Shown piece after piece: positions 16,515-26,600 of a stretch of DNA of 49,935 bases. The first letter of the stretch is position 1. Each line of letters opens with the position of its first letter. The DNA comes from Marinifilum sp. (GTDB lineage Bacteria; UBA9089; CG2-30-40-21). Location: contig DYDG01000004.1 of assembly GCA_020717845.1 (NCBI GenBank), positions 1 to 49,935 on the forward strand. Reading direction: 5' to 3'. Below the pieces are notes generated by a model that did not search any database, was not told the DNA's origin, and was given only the letters and a program-made list of their open reading frames with translations. The position numbers and the translations under genes are program-made.

Positions 16515-16961
16515 TTAATCTGTCTGGAATTCCACCCTTCTCTTAATCCCGGCTAATGTCTCATCAGCCATGCGGCTGACCATCCTGGCAATAATAAGCC
16601 TGGCGATGAGGTTGCCAATTAATGGTATCCTTTTATACTCAAAATCATGAACAAGCAGTATCCTTGTCCTGCCATCCCTTTCTTCAAACTGCCATTTGAT
16701 CATCATCCCTTTAAGTGGTCCCTCAAGCTGAACAGCAGTGATTGTTTTTTCTGCCTCAATCATGACCTCAGATTTCCACTTAACCTCTCTTTTGCCAACC
16801 AAGCCAACCCGTTCAATAATCATGCGTTGTCCATCCTGTTCAACAATCCTTACCTTTTTATAGGCAGGAATAAACTCTGGGTATCTCTCCATATCAGAGG
16901 CTACATTAAATACCACTGATACTGAGGCATCAACAATAATCTCGTTTCTAACACTTATCAT
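16515..16961 (-). CDS. SRPBCC/START-like protein (Coq10 or polyketide cyclase type) B
   Basis: A 148-residue helix-grip domain with the family opening VDASVSVVFNVASDMERYPEF and a closing helix (IARLIIARMVSRMADETLAGI). Members bind hydrophobic ligands: Coq10 binds quinones, and aromatase/cyclases fold polyketide chains. The start ATG has AGGAGG seven bases upstream. Its first 14 bases overlap the end of the PocR-ketosynthase gene, so the two are probably co-translated. The paired SRPBCC A lies beyond a repeat element. Cyclase action on the ketosynthase product is a reasonable but untested inference. Confidence 0.82.
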   Translation of the reverse strand: MISVRNEIIVDASVSVVFNVASDMERYPEFIPAYKKVRIVEQDGQRMIIERVGLVGKREVKWKSEVMIEAEKTITAVQLEGPLKGMMIKWQFEERDGRTRILLVHDFEYKRIPLIGNLIARLIIARMVSRMADETLAGIKRRVEFQTD

Positions 16962-18906
16962 CTGGATACCTCCTCACAACCAGTACAGAGTTTTTCCCGC
17001 CAAACCCAAAAGAGTTAGACATGGCTATATTTATCCTTGCCTCTCTTGGCTTATTGGGCACACAATCCAGATCACATTCAGGGTCAGGGTGTTCCTGGTT
17101 TATGGTTGGCGGCAGGAAGTTATTTTCCATACCCAGCAGGGTTGCTATCAGCTCTATCCCGCCAGAGGCGCCAATGCTATGACCAACCATGGATTTGGTT
17201 GAGCTTATTGCCAGATTAGAGGCATATGGGCCAAAAACATTCTTTATTACCATGGTCTCTGTCTTATCGTTTAATGGGGTAGAGCTGCCATGAACATTGA
17301 CATACTCTATATCCTCAGGGTTTAAGCCAGCATCCTTGATGGCCAGCTCCATTGCCCTTGCTGCCTGCTCTCCAGTTGGATCAGGGGCAACCATATGATA
17401 GGCATCACCTGTAGATGAATAACCAACCAATTCAGCATAAATATGTGCCCCACGGTTAAGGGCATGTTCCAGCTCCTCCAGGATAACTATCCCGGCCCCT
17501 TCTCCCATGATAAACCCATCACGCCTGGCATCAAACGGTCTGCTTGCCTTTTCAGGGGCATCGTTTCGAGAAGATAGGGCACCCATAGCATAAAAAGAGG
17601 TCAGGATAAGTGGTCTGATAGGTGCTTCTGCCCCGCCAGCAATCATTATCTTAGATTCTCCATTCTGAATGCGTTCAAAGGCATAGCCGATGGCATCCGT
17701 CCCAGCTGCACACCCGGTAGAGATGGTAATGCTTGGCCCCTTTACCCCCAGTTCCAGAGAAACGGCTGATGAACATGCCCCAGCAAACATGATCACAGAA
17801 AGAAACGGGCTTACCTTTTGTGGACCCTCCTTAATAAACTTAAGGTGCTGCTCCTCCCCAAACCCAAGCCCACCCATGCCTGCCCCAATAATAACCCCAA
17901 TCCTTTCTACATCCTCCTTACTAAGGTCAAGCTCAGCATCTTTTAGGGCCATGTTTGCAGCAGTGATAGCAAACTGAGTGGTTCTATCGGTTCGTTTTAC
18001 CTGTTTTCTATCCATATAGCTTAATGGATCAAACCCCTTTACCTCTCCAGCTATTTTCACTGGCAGCAAAGAGGTATCAAAGAGAGAGATATGGGATACC
18101 CCAGAGCTTGCATGAAGCAGTCCGGATAAGAATTCCTCCTTGCCAATACCAATGGATGAGATAACACCAAGCCCGGTAATAACACACCGTTTATCAGATA
18201 CTCTTTGGGATGCAATCATCTCAGATTGAACAACTCGCTGCTCTGTCTGTCTGATAAATTCCTCAGAGGTAATTGGCTCTTTAGGAATGCTTAACTCGCC
18301 AGGATGCCTTTTATCCATTATCTCCAAAAGACTGGCTGACTCCTCCAAGAAGGAATAATACCTGAGGATATCCTCTTTCAATGGCTCAACAAGAAGTTTA
18401 ATGATTCTATCGGTATAAATAACCTCTTTTGCCGGAAGGTGTTTTGCGTTTTTAATTGCCTCAAGAAAGACACTTGAGTCAATCTCTAACTCCAGAGCAT
18501 ACTCCCTGCACCATTTCTCATCAACCTCATCCAGAAGCATACTGCCAACCACCATGATGATATGATTTTCTTGATGGATAATAATAGGTGTACTGAAATT
18601 GGTTAATCCAGCGTGGCAGCGAAAAATAGAAATCCCTTCGCTATTTTCGTCTCTCCTGTCTACAACATTCTCTACAAAACATCTCTGACAATAGGAATCA
18701 AGACATCTCTGATACCCTATCTTTGAATTCAGGACAAGGTGACAGATTGGAGAGGTATATTGTCGTTCAAGCACACCCTGACCAGAGGCATTAATAAAGT
18801 GCAATCCACATCCAAATGTTTTTTCTAAAACATCCTGCACCTCTTCCCATTCATTAAAAAGCTGTAGAAGCTCCCATAAGTGTGTGAGTTTATCCTTGCT
18901 CGGCAT
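16948..18906 (-). CDS. PocR sensory domain fused to a FabF-like beta-ketoacyl synthase
   Basis: A 652-residue fusion. Residues about 15-185 are a PocR domain (FGCGLHFINASGQG, Cys55, Cys68, Cys73, Cys76, then FRCHAGLTNFSTPI with Cys97), a predicted sensor of small organic ligands normally found on regulators. A linker (about 190-238) leads to a full KAS II-type ketosynthase (239-648): CVITGLGVIS, nucleophile Cys399 in STGCAAG, His539 in VNVHGSSTP, Lys571 and His576 in KSMVGHSIGASG, and a final NSFGFGGKN. The triad is complete, so decarboxylative condensation is expected. No acyl carrier protein, chain-length factor or ketoreductase is adjacent. The start ATG has GGAGG upstream. The fusion is unusual; the sequence shows one continuous frame with its own start signal. 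Confidence 0.88.
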   Translation of the reverse strand: MPSKDKLTHLWELLQLFNEWEEVQDVLEKTFGCGLHFINASGQGVLERQYTSPICHLVLNSKIGYQRCLDSYCQRCFVENVVDRRDENSEGISIFRCHAGLTNFSTPIIIHQENHIIMVVGSMLLDEVDEKWCREYALELEIDSSVFLEAIKNAKHLPAKEVIYTDRIIKLLVEPLKEDILRYYSFLEESASLLEIMDKRHPGELSIPKEPITSEEFIRQTEQRVVQSEMIASQRVSDKRCVITGLGVISSIGIGKEEFLSGLLHASSGVSHISLFDTSLLPVKIAGEVKGFDPLSYMDRKQVKRTDRTTQFAITAANMALKDAELDLSKEDVERIGVIIGAGMGGLGFGEEQHLKFIKEGPQKVSPFLSVIMFAGACSSAVSLELGVKGPSITISTGCAAGTDAIGYAFERIQNGESKIMIAGGAEAPIRPLILTSFYAMGALSSRNDAPEKASRPFDARRDGFIMGEGAGIVILEELEHALNRGAHIYAELVGYSSTGDAYHMVAPDPTGEQAARAMELAIKDAGLNPEDIEYVNVHGSSTPLNDKTETMVIKNVFGPYASNLAISSTKSMVGHSIGASGGIELIATLLGMENNFLPPTINQEHPDPECDLDCVPNKPREARINIAMSNSFGFGGKNSVLVVRRYPDDKC

Positions 18907-18934
18907 CTTTCCCTCCTTTATTCTATACTCACCA

Positions 18935-19199
18935 GGTGATCGGTGATCAGTGATCGGTGATCGGTAGGAGGGTAAGAGAGTAGGAGGTGATCACCGATTA
19001 CTACTCACTACTTACCCTTTGCTTGCTTTTTGTGCATCATTCACGCACCGCTCACCGTGCCAAATTCGCCCTTCTGTTTCTACGGTTCAATCAATCAGGA
19101 CGGGGAAACCCCGCACCGTTCTCCGTTTTCAACTCACCGATCACTGATCACCGATCACCATTTCCAACTCACTGATCACCGATCACCATTTCCAACTCA
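18935..19199. mobile_element. GATCGGT-ended repeat element, copy 1
   Basis: It opens with a run of GGTGATC/GGTGATCAGTGATC units (18935-18964) and closes with inverted CCGATCACTGATCACC units (19137-19159). Then comes a perfect 28-bp tandem duplication (19145-19172 and 19173-19200). The interior has gcttgctttttgtgcatcatt, shared in near-identical form with 23363-23383. There is no gene; the block fills the gap between the cyclase and PocR-ketosynthase genes. Confidence 0.6.
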
Positions 19200-19216
19200 C
19201 CCTGCCCCCGCACTCC

Positions 19217-20038
19217 TCACTCCACCATTGCCACTGCCCTTGTCCATCCCGCGCTTGCTCCCTCTATCTTTACTGGAAAGCAGGCAATCTTAAACCCATA
19301 TGGTTTTGGGATAGCGTCTAAGTTAGCCATTTTTTCGATATGAGCATACTCTTTGACCCTGCCGGCTAAATGGGCTGGCCAGAGATGGTTTTTGTCATTT
19401 GTCTTAAGATAATCACGGATCATATTCTTAAACGGTTGATCAAATCCGTAAGCATCTGTCCCCATAACCCTTACCCCTTGATCAATAAGCCAGAGTGTTG
19501 CCTCACTGCTCATCCCAGGATGGCAGTCGAGGTAATCTTTTTTGTCCCAATGTTTATCAGCACCAGTCATAATAAGAACAATATCAAGGGGTTGGATATG
19601 ATAATCAATCCTTTTTAGTTCATTCTGGACATCTGTCAATGAAATCACCTCACCCTGTTTTTTGTGCCTCATATCAAGGATAACACCATTGCCAAAGCAC
19701 CATTCAAGAGGGATGTTATCAATGGTTCTTGCCGGCTTGCCCCCTGAGATTGGGCCAAAGTGGTAAGGGGCATCCATATGTGTCCCTGTATGTGTGCTGG
19801 CAATAACCTTTTCCCAGGCAAGCCCCATTCCCTCTGGAAAATCAGATGGCATTATCCGAAACCTGCCCAGCAGATAAAGAAAGAGATTTTTTATGCTGGC
19901 CATTATTGAGCCTTTGACAATCAGGGCAGCCAATCCAAGAAGAAAGGCACCCCTTTTATGATTTAAGTATCTAATCCTTGGTTCCTCTGGCTCTATTGCC
20001 CCATTTTTTAAGGGAAGACTCAAATCTATTAGCTGCAT
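19217..20038 (-). CDS. Cyclase-family metal-dependent hydrolase (kynurenine formamidase-like)
   Basis: A 273-residue member of the PF04199 cyclase family. The metal-binding motif HxGTHxDxPxH is complete (HTGTHMDAPYH, residues 83-93). Other family marks are the opening IDLSLPL and TDAYGFDQP near residue 195. Members include bacterial N-formylkynurenine hydrolase and cyclases found with polyketide genes; function here is open. Residues about 30-65 contain a hydrophobic stretch (LLGLAALIVKG) that is longer than in typical members. Its ATG lies within the last codons of the upstream HD-GYP gene (10-base overlap) with no clear binding site, so translation is probably coupled. Confidence 0.82.
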   Translation of the reverse strand: MQLIDLSLPLKNGAIEPEEPRIRYLNHKRGAFLLGLAALIVKGSIMASIKNLFLYLLGRFRIMPSDFPEGMGLAWEKVIASTHTGTHMDAPYHFGPISGGKPARTIDNIPLEWCFGNGVILDMRHKKQGEVISLTDVQNELKRIDYHIQPLDIVLIMTGADKHWDKKDYLDCHPGMSSEATLWLIDQGVRVMGTDAYGFDQPFKNMIRDYLKTNDKNHLWPAHLAGRVKEYAHIEKMANLDAIPKPYGFKIACFPVKIEGASAGWTRAVAMVE

Positions 20039-21978
20039 TTTTGCCCAACCACCTTCACAAATATATCAACAATATATGGATCAAATTGTTTTGCCTTTCC
20101 TTTCTGAAGCTCATCCAATGCTTGCTCCTGACTCATCGCCTGGCGATATGGTCGATTCGAGGTCATGGCTTCATAGGCATCTGCTACCTGGATGATCCTG
20201 GCCAGCAATGGACAATCTGCTGTCCCTTTGCCATCAGGGTAGCCATGCCCATCAAACCTTTCATGATGCAGCTTTATCCCATCATGAACATCCTTTGGAA
20301 AGCTGATGCCCTCGACTATCCTTTCTCCGATAGCAGGATGCTTCTTTATCTCTGTAAACTCTTCCTGGGTTAAAAAGCCTGGTTTATTCAATATCTGTTT
20401 ACTAATCCCTATCTTACCAATGTCATGAAGCATGGCTGCCATCTTTAAGTTTTCCATCTGTGATTCAGATAGTTTAAGTTCATGTCCAATAAGTAAAGAA
20501 ATTTCTGCAACCCGTTCACAATGACCACGGGTATAGGTATCCTTAGCCTCAAGAACATCTACCAGAACCTTAATCCCTTCATGGAGATGCCTTGTTTGCT
20601 CTTCATACAGGCTGGTATTAATCATACCAAGGCTGGCACTAATAGAAAAACTGGCAAAACGAAGCAGGTCATCGTCATGATAATCACCATACCTCTTCCT
20701 GCCAATTCCAATTATCCCCAGTAAGTCATCCCTATAAATAACAGGGAGAAAGGCAGCTGTTTGTGTCTTACTAAAATACCTCTTCATGTCCTCTGTCAGA
20801 TAGGTTGTCTTCCCTGTTTCCTTTAACAGAATGGCACCCTTTCTTTCCATTAAAGCTGATACTATCGGATGATTGGAGCTAAACACTGTTTTATAAACAA
20901 TAGCTTCATCTACGCCTTTAGCCTGGACGATCTTATACCGATTATTCTCCATAGCCATAATAAAGATGACATTCGTATCTACGATTTGTTCCAGTGTCCG
21001 CAGCATGGAATCTAATAAAACCTCTTTAGTCAGGGTAGAGGATAATCCTCGCGTAAATTCCTGTAAGGCAATGGTATGCCTATAACTCTTGCGAAAGAAC
21101 AGATAGTCTATTATCTTATTAATCAGGGTGTGCAATGACTTAAAAACTATGACCATTACCAGACTAAGGATAATGGTCGAATAGGGGAATAGGTGAGAAT
21201 AGCCCTCTGTCGTTGTCAGTAGATAATTCAAGCATAAAACACCAGAGACAAGAATAGTCATGAGAAACCCTGCTGTTAGAGAATGAACCTCCCTCTTTTT
21301 TATGGATGTGATTGGTATTAATTGGTATTTTAGGATAAGATAGCCTAAAAACAGAATATATGGAAAAACGATAATATTGCCTGCAGGGTAGACCTTGACC
21401 TTATAAACAGGTAAGATGTTTAAGATAACCAGGGCAACACTGCATATCCCGCCCAGGAGCACATACCTTGCCATCCTTTGCCCAATCATCTCTTTAATCC
21501 TTGCTCTCTCTGAATAAAGGATGTAAATACCTTCACCAAGGACAAGAAAAAGGAAAAGATGGAATAGACTGACTACAGTCGTAATCTCTGGATAATATCC
21601 CCAGGAATAGAGGTTGATATTTTTATGGCTCAAAATTAATGGTGTGATAAATGCGAAACTCACTGCATAGACCCAGTAATGCAGCTTATGCTCCAATACT
21701 GGCTTATAATTAACTGCCATGGCAATAAAATGCAGATATGCAGGCAGGATAAAAACCAGACCAATAATAGATATCCTCATCCAGAACAATGCCATGCATT
21801 CAGAGATCCCTGGGGTAAAAAGATTGAAGTGCCCAAAACTAAAGACACAAAGGCTTAAACAAAGGATGGTAAAACTGTATTTACTTTCATCCTTACCACG
21901 TTGCAGGATAAAGATTGACATATAAAGGTAAAAGAAGGAAATAAATAATTGAAGTAAGCTATAACTATTCATCTGCAT
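20029..21978 (-). CDS. 7TM-GAF-HD-GYP protein (probable c-di-GMP phosphodiesterase) 2
   Basis: A 649-residue paralogue of the protein encoded at 13234-15183 with the same order: about eight membrane helices (1-285), GAF-type sensor (about 305-460) and HD-GYP (about 465-645). The catalytic marks are canonical: HD at 518-519 in LHDIGKIGIS and HHERFDGHGYP at 571-581, with NRPYRQAMS following. It should degrade c-di-GMP in response to an unknown membrane or cytosolic signal. It is the first gene of the cluster. AGGA precedes the first ATG closely; the second ATG, two codons later, is an alternative start. Its end overlaps the cyclase gene. Confidence 0.9.
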   Translation of the reverse strand: MQMNSYSLLQLFISFFYLYMSIFILQRGKDESKYSFTILCLSLCVFSFGHFNLFTPGISECMALFWMRISIIGLVFILPAYLHFIAMAVNYKPVLEHKLHYWVYAVSFAFITPLILSHKNINLYSWGYYPEITTVVSLFHLFLFLVLGEGIYILYSERARIKEMIGQRMARYVLLGGICSVALVILNILPVYKVKVYPAGNIIVFPYILFLGYLILKYQLIPITSIKKREVHSLTAGFLMTILVSGVLCLNYLLTTTEGYSHLFPYSTIILSLVMVIVFKSLHTLINKIIDYLFFRKSYRHTIALQEFTRGLSSTLTKEVLLDSMLRTLEQIVDTNVIFIMAMENNRYKIVQAKGVDEAIVYKTVFSSNHPIVSALMERKGAILLKETGKTTYLTEDMKRYFSKTQTAAFLPVIYRDDLLGIIGIGRKRYGDYHDDDLLRFASFSISASLGMINTSLYEEQTRHLHEGIKVLVDVLEAKDTYTRGHCERVAEISLLIGHELKLSESQMENLKMAAMLHDIGKIGISKQILNKPGFLTQEEFTEIKKHPAIGERIVEGISFPKDVHDGIKLHHERFDGHGYPDGKGTADCPLLARIIQVADAYEAMTSNRPYRQAMSQEQALDELQKGKAKQFDPYIVDIFVKVVGQKCS

Positions 21979-22043
21979 TTATCCTTTCGCCGGTTTTGTG
22001 AGACGTGGATAGGCTACAAGCAATTGCTCAATCGTAATCTTAC

Positions 22044-22334
22044 TTAAATTCTATTTTCCCAATAATCTGGATGCCTATGTAAATTCATGATCGACAATAT
22101 TAAAATAGAATCTTGTTCAACTGTATAAATAACTCCAAAAGGAAACCGATTAGTCAGGCAACGGCGACAATTCAAAGAAACTTTTGTCCATCCAGCAGGA
22201 TGTTCAAGTATTCGGATTATTGTGAGATGTACTTCTGATGCGAAATCCGCTCCAAGCCCTGTCTGGCATTCTTCATAATATTCAACGGCTTCATTAAAAT
22301 CTGCTTCTGCGTCAGGAAGAAATCTATAGTTCAT
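22044..22334 (-). CDS. RelE/ParE-family toxin
   Basis: A 96-residue ParE-like protein: FLPDAEADFNEAVEYYEE at the start, then RRCLTNRFPFGVIYTVEQDS and a final MNLHRHPDYWENR. This fold covers ribosome-dependent RNases (RelE) and gyrase poisons (ParE); the latter fits better by motif. The ATG overlaps the antitoxin TGA (ATGA), the normal arrangement for such pairs. Confidence 0.88.
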   Translation of the reverse strand: MNYRFLPDAEADFNEAVEYYEECQTGLGADFASEVHLTIIRILEHPAGWTKVSLNCRRCLTNRFPFGVIYTVEQDSILILSIMNLHRHPDYWENRI

Positions 22335-22561
22335 TTGCTTAACCGAGCATGAATCTTTCTAAAAACCTCTTCACCTGAAATTGCTTGAACCTTTCCCTCT
22401 CTATATTTTTGGAGTCTTTTTTCAGATTCAACAATCCATGCATCTTCAATTGATTTATTTGAGGGGGTAATGCTTTGAAGTAGTTTGTCTATCAACCCAA
22501 CCCGTTCTTCTGCTGGCAAATCCAGTACTTCATCATAAATTTTTTCGGCTAAAGCAATCAT
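22331..22561 (-). CDS. Addiction-module antitoxin (PF09720-like)
   Basis: A 76-residue acidic/basic helical protein with the family pattern: LPAEERVGLIDKLLQS near the start, the W-x-x-E-x-x-R turn (AWIVESEKRLQKYREG), and EEVFRKI at the end. It should neutralise the ParE-like toxin encoded directly downstream. The ATG has AAGGAGGAG upstream. The pair probably autoregulates, but no operator was recognised. Confidence 0.88.
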   Translation of the reverse strand: MIALAEKIYDEVLDLPAEERVGLIDKLLQSITPSNKSIEDAWIVESEKRLQKYREGKVQAISGEEVFRKIHARLSK

Positions 22562-22980
22562 ACTCTCCTCCTTGTTTTCATAAAGTTAATATGTAATCGT
22601 TTGGGATAGTTAGTTCATCTTCGGTCGAACACCTGTAAATCCTTTCACCAGATATCCTTCACACATTTCTTCACAGCGTTCACTTAAATGCCTGCAATTT
22701 TTCAAACAATTCGTTCAAAAGGGATTTGTTTAATTTGAAGTTGTGTTTTTGCTTGGACATTTTCTTTTTTAGGTCGTCGTCTTTCTCCACCAACAACCAG
22801 CATAGATAATATCAAATCATCTCTTTCAAAAAATGCTTCGTAATCTTCTCTTGCTGCATTCACTCCGCCTGATTCGTCCTCAATCAAAATAGGGATTTTT
22901 GTCGTTATCCCTCCTTATCATAAGGGGTATAGTTAGCCGATAGATTCTCCATCTGCCGGCTAACTGCTAACAGCTTCCCT
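22562..22980 (-). other. Spacer between trxA and the toxin-antitoxin pair, with one doubtful small ORF
   Basis: A 61-codon frame at 22702-22887 (TTG start) encodes NAAREDYEAFFERDDLIL and GGERRRPKKENVQAKT. An AAGGAGGG lies 25 or so bases before the TTG, but no ATG, GTG or TTG stands at a proper distance from it. The peptide looks protein-like, so this may be a gene end or a decayed gene. I do not recognise it. The trxA-side end holds a gttagc/gctaac hairpin-like repeat (about 22930-22975). Confidence 0.35.
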
Positions 22981-23301
22981 CTATCCTGCCAGTATTGCCT
23001 CCAGCTTTTTGACGATATTCCCCTTTGGTGACATGCCAACTATCTCGTCTGCAATGCTGCCTTTTTTGAAAAACTTCAGGCATGGGATGCCTGAAATCCG
23101 ATAATAGCTTGACATGGCCGGGTTTTCATCTACATTGAGCTTACATATCTTAACCTTACCCTCATACTCTGCAGCCAGCTCATCCAATACCGGGGCAAGC
23201 ATTCGGCATGGGCCACACCATGGTGCCCAGAAGTCAACCAGCACAGGCTGGTCAGAATTAAGCACCTCCTGATCAAACGTATTGTCTGTCAATTGAATCA
23301 T
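22981..23301 (-). CDS. trxA: Thioredoxin
   Basis: A 106-residue thioredoxin with the active site FWAPWCGPC and the cis-proline loop GIPCLKFF. It reduces protein disulfides in the cytoplasm. The length and the GIP motif are normal; the residue after the cis-proline is Cys rather than the common Thr, which adds a cysteine near the active site. The ATG has AGGAGG nine bases upstream. No reductase gene is nearby. Upstream is a repeat element (23326-23629). Confidence 0.92.
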   Translation of the reverse strand: MIQLTDNTFDQEVLNSDQPVLVDFWAPWCGPCRMLAPVLDELAAEYEGKVKICKLNVDENPAMSSYYRISGIPCLKFFKKGSIADEIVGMSPKGNIVKKLEAILAG

Positions 23302-23325
23302 TTTGTTGATCCTCCTTTTTATGTT

Positions 23326-23629
23326 CGGTGATCGGTGATCAGTGATCGGTAGGAGGTAGGCAGGCTTGCTTTTTGTGTATCATTTCCACACCTCTCTCCT
23401 GTCCTCGCATTGTTCTCCCATCCCCACACCACTCTATCGTTTCCGCACCATTTTTTTGTTTTCCGTACTGCAACTTCTGTTTCAGCACCACACACGGGCA
23501 ACATGCTTGCAGAGGCAAGCAAGGATGCTTGCACTACCCATCCTCGCACCGCTCTCAATTTCGCACACCGCTCACCATCCATTCAGAACTCTCCGCTTAC
23601 TGTTTACCAATCACTGATCACTGATCACC
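23326..23629. mobile_element. GATCGGT-ended repeat element, copy 2
   Basis: Like 18935-19199 it starts with CGGTGATCGGTGATCAGTGATCGGT and ends with inverted atcactgatcactgatcacc (23610-23629), with gcttgctttttgtgtatcatt inside. A GTAG-family hairpin (gcaagcaaggatgcttgc, 23515-23537) is inserted in it. On the minus strand the element starts directly after the TAG of the TPR gene. No gene is present in this 329-bp gap. Confidence 0.6.
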
Positions 23630-23630
23630 A

Positions 23631-26600
23631 CTACTTCTTCTTCATCCCCTCACTAATAACCTCTATCCTCTCCTTAACCGCTGCCCGCCAATCCTCCCTG
23701 TCTGTATTCTGGGCAATATCCTTGTAGATATCCAGAGCCTTGACCCACTCCTTTTTATTTTCATAGATCTCGCCCAATTTAGCCAGAGCCCTTAGCCGAT
23801 AGATATTGTTTGGCGGGGACATAGCCCTTAGATTCAGATACTGATCCAGCACAGATTTTTCATCACCCATCTCGGCATAGCATTCAGACAGGCTATAAAC
23901 TATCTCCAGCCTCGATTCATCTGCCATATCAAGCTTTTTCAAAAGCTCATTAAAGGCATTGATTGCCAGGTTATAACGAAACTGATTCTTATAGATATCT
24001 GCCAGTTCCAACAGAATATCATTTATCATCTTATCGTTTGGATACTGCTCTGCAAACTTAGCATAAACCGCAGCTGCCTCACCCAGTTTACCTATTTTTT
24101 TATAGCACAAGCCAGCATTGAAGAGAGCTGGGGCAATATACTCGGTATTGGGAAAATCTGAAGACAATCTTTGATAGCTGCTGATAGCCTCTTCATGTTT
24201 TTGCAGGTTATAGTAGGCTGTGCCCAGATGGAAAAGAACGGCTGGGATTGATTCATGCTCTGGAAAATTCTGGAGAAACCTTTGATAGACCGATATTGCC
24301 TCTTCATAGTTTTCCATCTCATAATACGCCTCGCCAATATAATATTGAGCCTCAGCCATAAACCTGCTGTCAGCATATAGGGTCGCTATCTTTTGCAGCT
24401 CTAACAAAGCTATCTGATAGCTGCCAATGCTGTAATATTTTTTAGCCAGATGAAACTGAATATCAGGGGCAAGCTTACTTTGAGGGTATTTAGCCAGGAA
24501 GCCTTTAAGCATCTCAATAATCGTCTGATTAATCTTTTTCTCTACATCCTGACCCTGTCCCTGCTGAACCAGCATACTCTTTTCCTTGCGATATAAAACC
24601 GTTTCAATTGCCTCAAGGGCATCACTACTTTTAGGGTCATCAGGATATTTATTGATAAAGCCCTGAAAACATTCTATTGCCTTATCATCATTTTCCTGAT
24701 TATAATAACACTGCCCAATACGCAAGAGTGCTTCCTTAACCCCAGGTGACTGCGAATACTCGTTAATGATTCTCTGATAATTGGCAACAGCCTTTTCATA
24801 ATCCTGTGACCGAAAATAGGTATCAGCAATCTTATAAACTGCCTCAACAGCCATAGAATGTGTCGGATATATCTCTATCAGTTTTTGCCAGGCATCAATT
24901 GCCTGGCTATAATATTCTAATCTATAATAACAAAGCCCGCTTTGATACAGAGCGTCAGGCATGAGCTTATGATTGGGGTATACCTTGATAAGATTTTCAT
25001 ACATCTGGAGTGCCTGCTCATATTTTTGCTGATTGAACAATCCATTGGCTATCTCATATTGACGGTTAACGCTTAATTCACCATCCTCTCCCCTTTCTCC
25101 CCTTTTCCCTTCTCCTGCCTTTGGCTTTGTTGCCTCTATCTCTGCCAGCAGTTTATTTGCCTTATCATATTCACCCTTTTGCAAGAAATACCAGACCAGC
25201 CCATCTTTGGCATAATAAGCAGCCTTAGTCTGGGGATAGTTCTTAATAATCAACTCATAGATACCCTTTGCCTCATCATAAAAACGATGCTGATAGTAAG
25301 CCTCGCCAATGTAGAGGTAAGCAAATGCCCGCCACTTACTTATGCTTGGAGGGAAGTTATTCAGGACATAGTGATACCCGGTGATAATCTGGGCATAGTT
25401 TCCCTGGTCATAATAAGCCCGATTGATGAGATACAGCACCATCTCATGAAGGTTTTTCTCATATGATTGGTTTAATATCTCCTGATAACAGGCAACAGCC
25501 TGGTCATGGTTTTTCTGATAGTAAAAACAATTGCCCAATAAAAGGTTTGTTGTTGGCAGCAATGGATGTTTTGGATACTGAGCAATCAGTTTTTGATACA
25601 TAGAGATAGCGAGCTGATAGTCTTTTAACTGATAGTAGCACCAGCCAATCTTGGACAGAGAAGCAGGGATAACCTGGCTTGCCGGATAGTTTGCAATCAC
25701 TGCCCCAAAGGAAAAAGAGGCGTTGGAATACTCAGCCATCTGTAATTGAGCGTCACCAATCAGGTATTGAGCACAGGGGAGTAATTCGCTTTGAGGATGA
25801 TCAGTGATCAATCTCTTAAACACATCTATGCTGTCAACATAGTTTTTCTGTTTGAATTTGATACAGCCTATCTTATACTTAGCATAAACAACCAGTTCAC
25901 TTTCAGGATAACGGGTCATGAATTCTTGATATTTTGTCATTGCAGACGGAAAATCTCCACAGGCATAAAACATCTCGGCAATCAAATAATAGGCACTGCC
26001 AAGAAACATACTCTCTGGATAATTTTCAATAAGTTTTTTATACTTACCAATAGCAAGCAATGGTCTTTTAAGCATCTGGAGGCATTTGCCTGCGTAATAG
26101 ATAGCATCAGGCGTATCTATCTGTTCAAACAGCTTTAGAGCCTCATCGTATTTTTGATCGTGGTAGGCTATAAGCCCCAGGGCATAGATAACCTTTGGCT
26201 GCCTTTGATATGCAGGGTGAGCAGTGATTAATTCCTGATAGGTCAGGCTTGCCTCAGCCCAATTCTCCTGAGATAGATAACATTGCCCCAAACCTACCAA
26301 TGCCTCACCCTTGAGATAGCTTCGCGGATATTTTTTTATCAGATTGCGAAACCATGAAATAGCAGGGACATAATCCTGCTGATTATAATAGCATTCACCA
26401 ACCCTTAAAAAGGCATCATCCATTAGACTACTTTTTGGATATTTATCCAGAAACTTCTGGTATGCTCCAATACTTGTGGAAAACATGTTTTTCTTCAAGC
26501 CTTGAGCTCTCAAGACATCTTTATTGTTTTCAAACAGACACTCGCCAATCATAAACTGAGCCTTATCAGCCCGTTTACTATGAGTAAAGCGTTCAAGGAA

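Noticed and set aside
19145-19200. Two perfect 28-bp direct repeats suggesting a CRISPR array
   Set aside because: The copies are directly adjacent with no spacer and there are only two. They are part of the GATC-rich repeat element.
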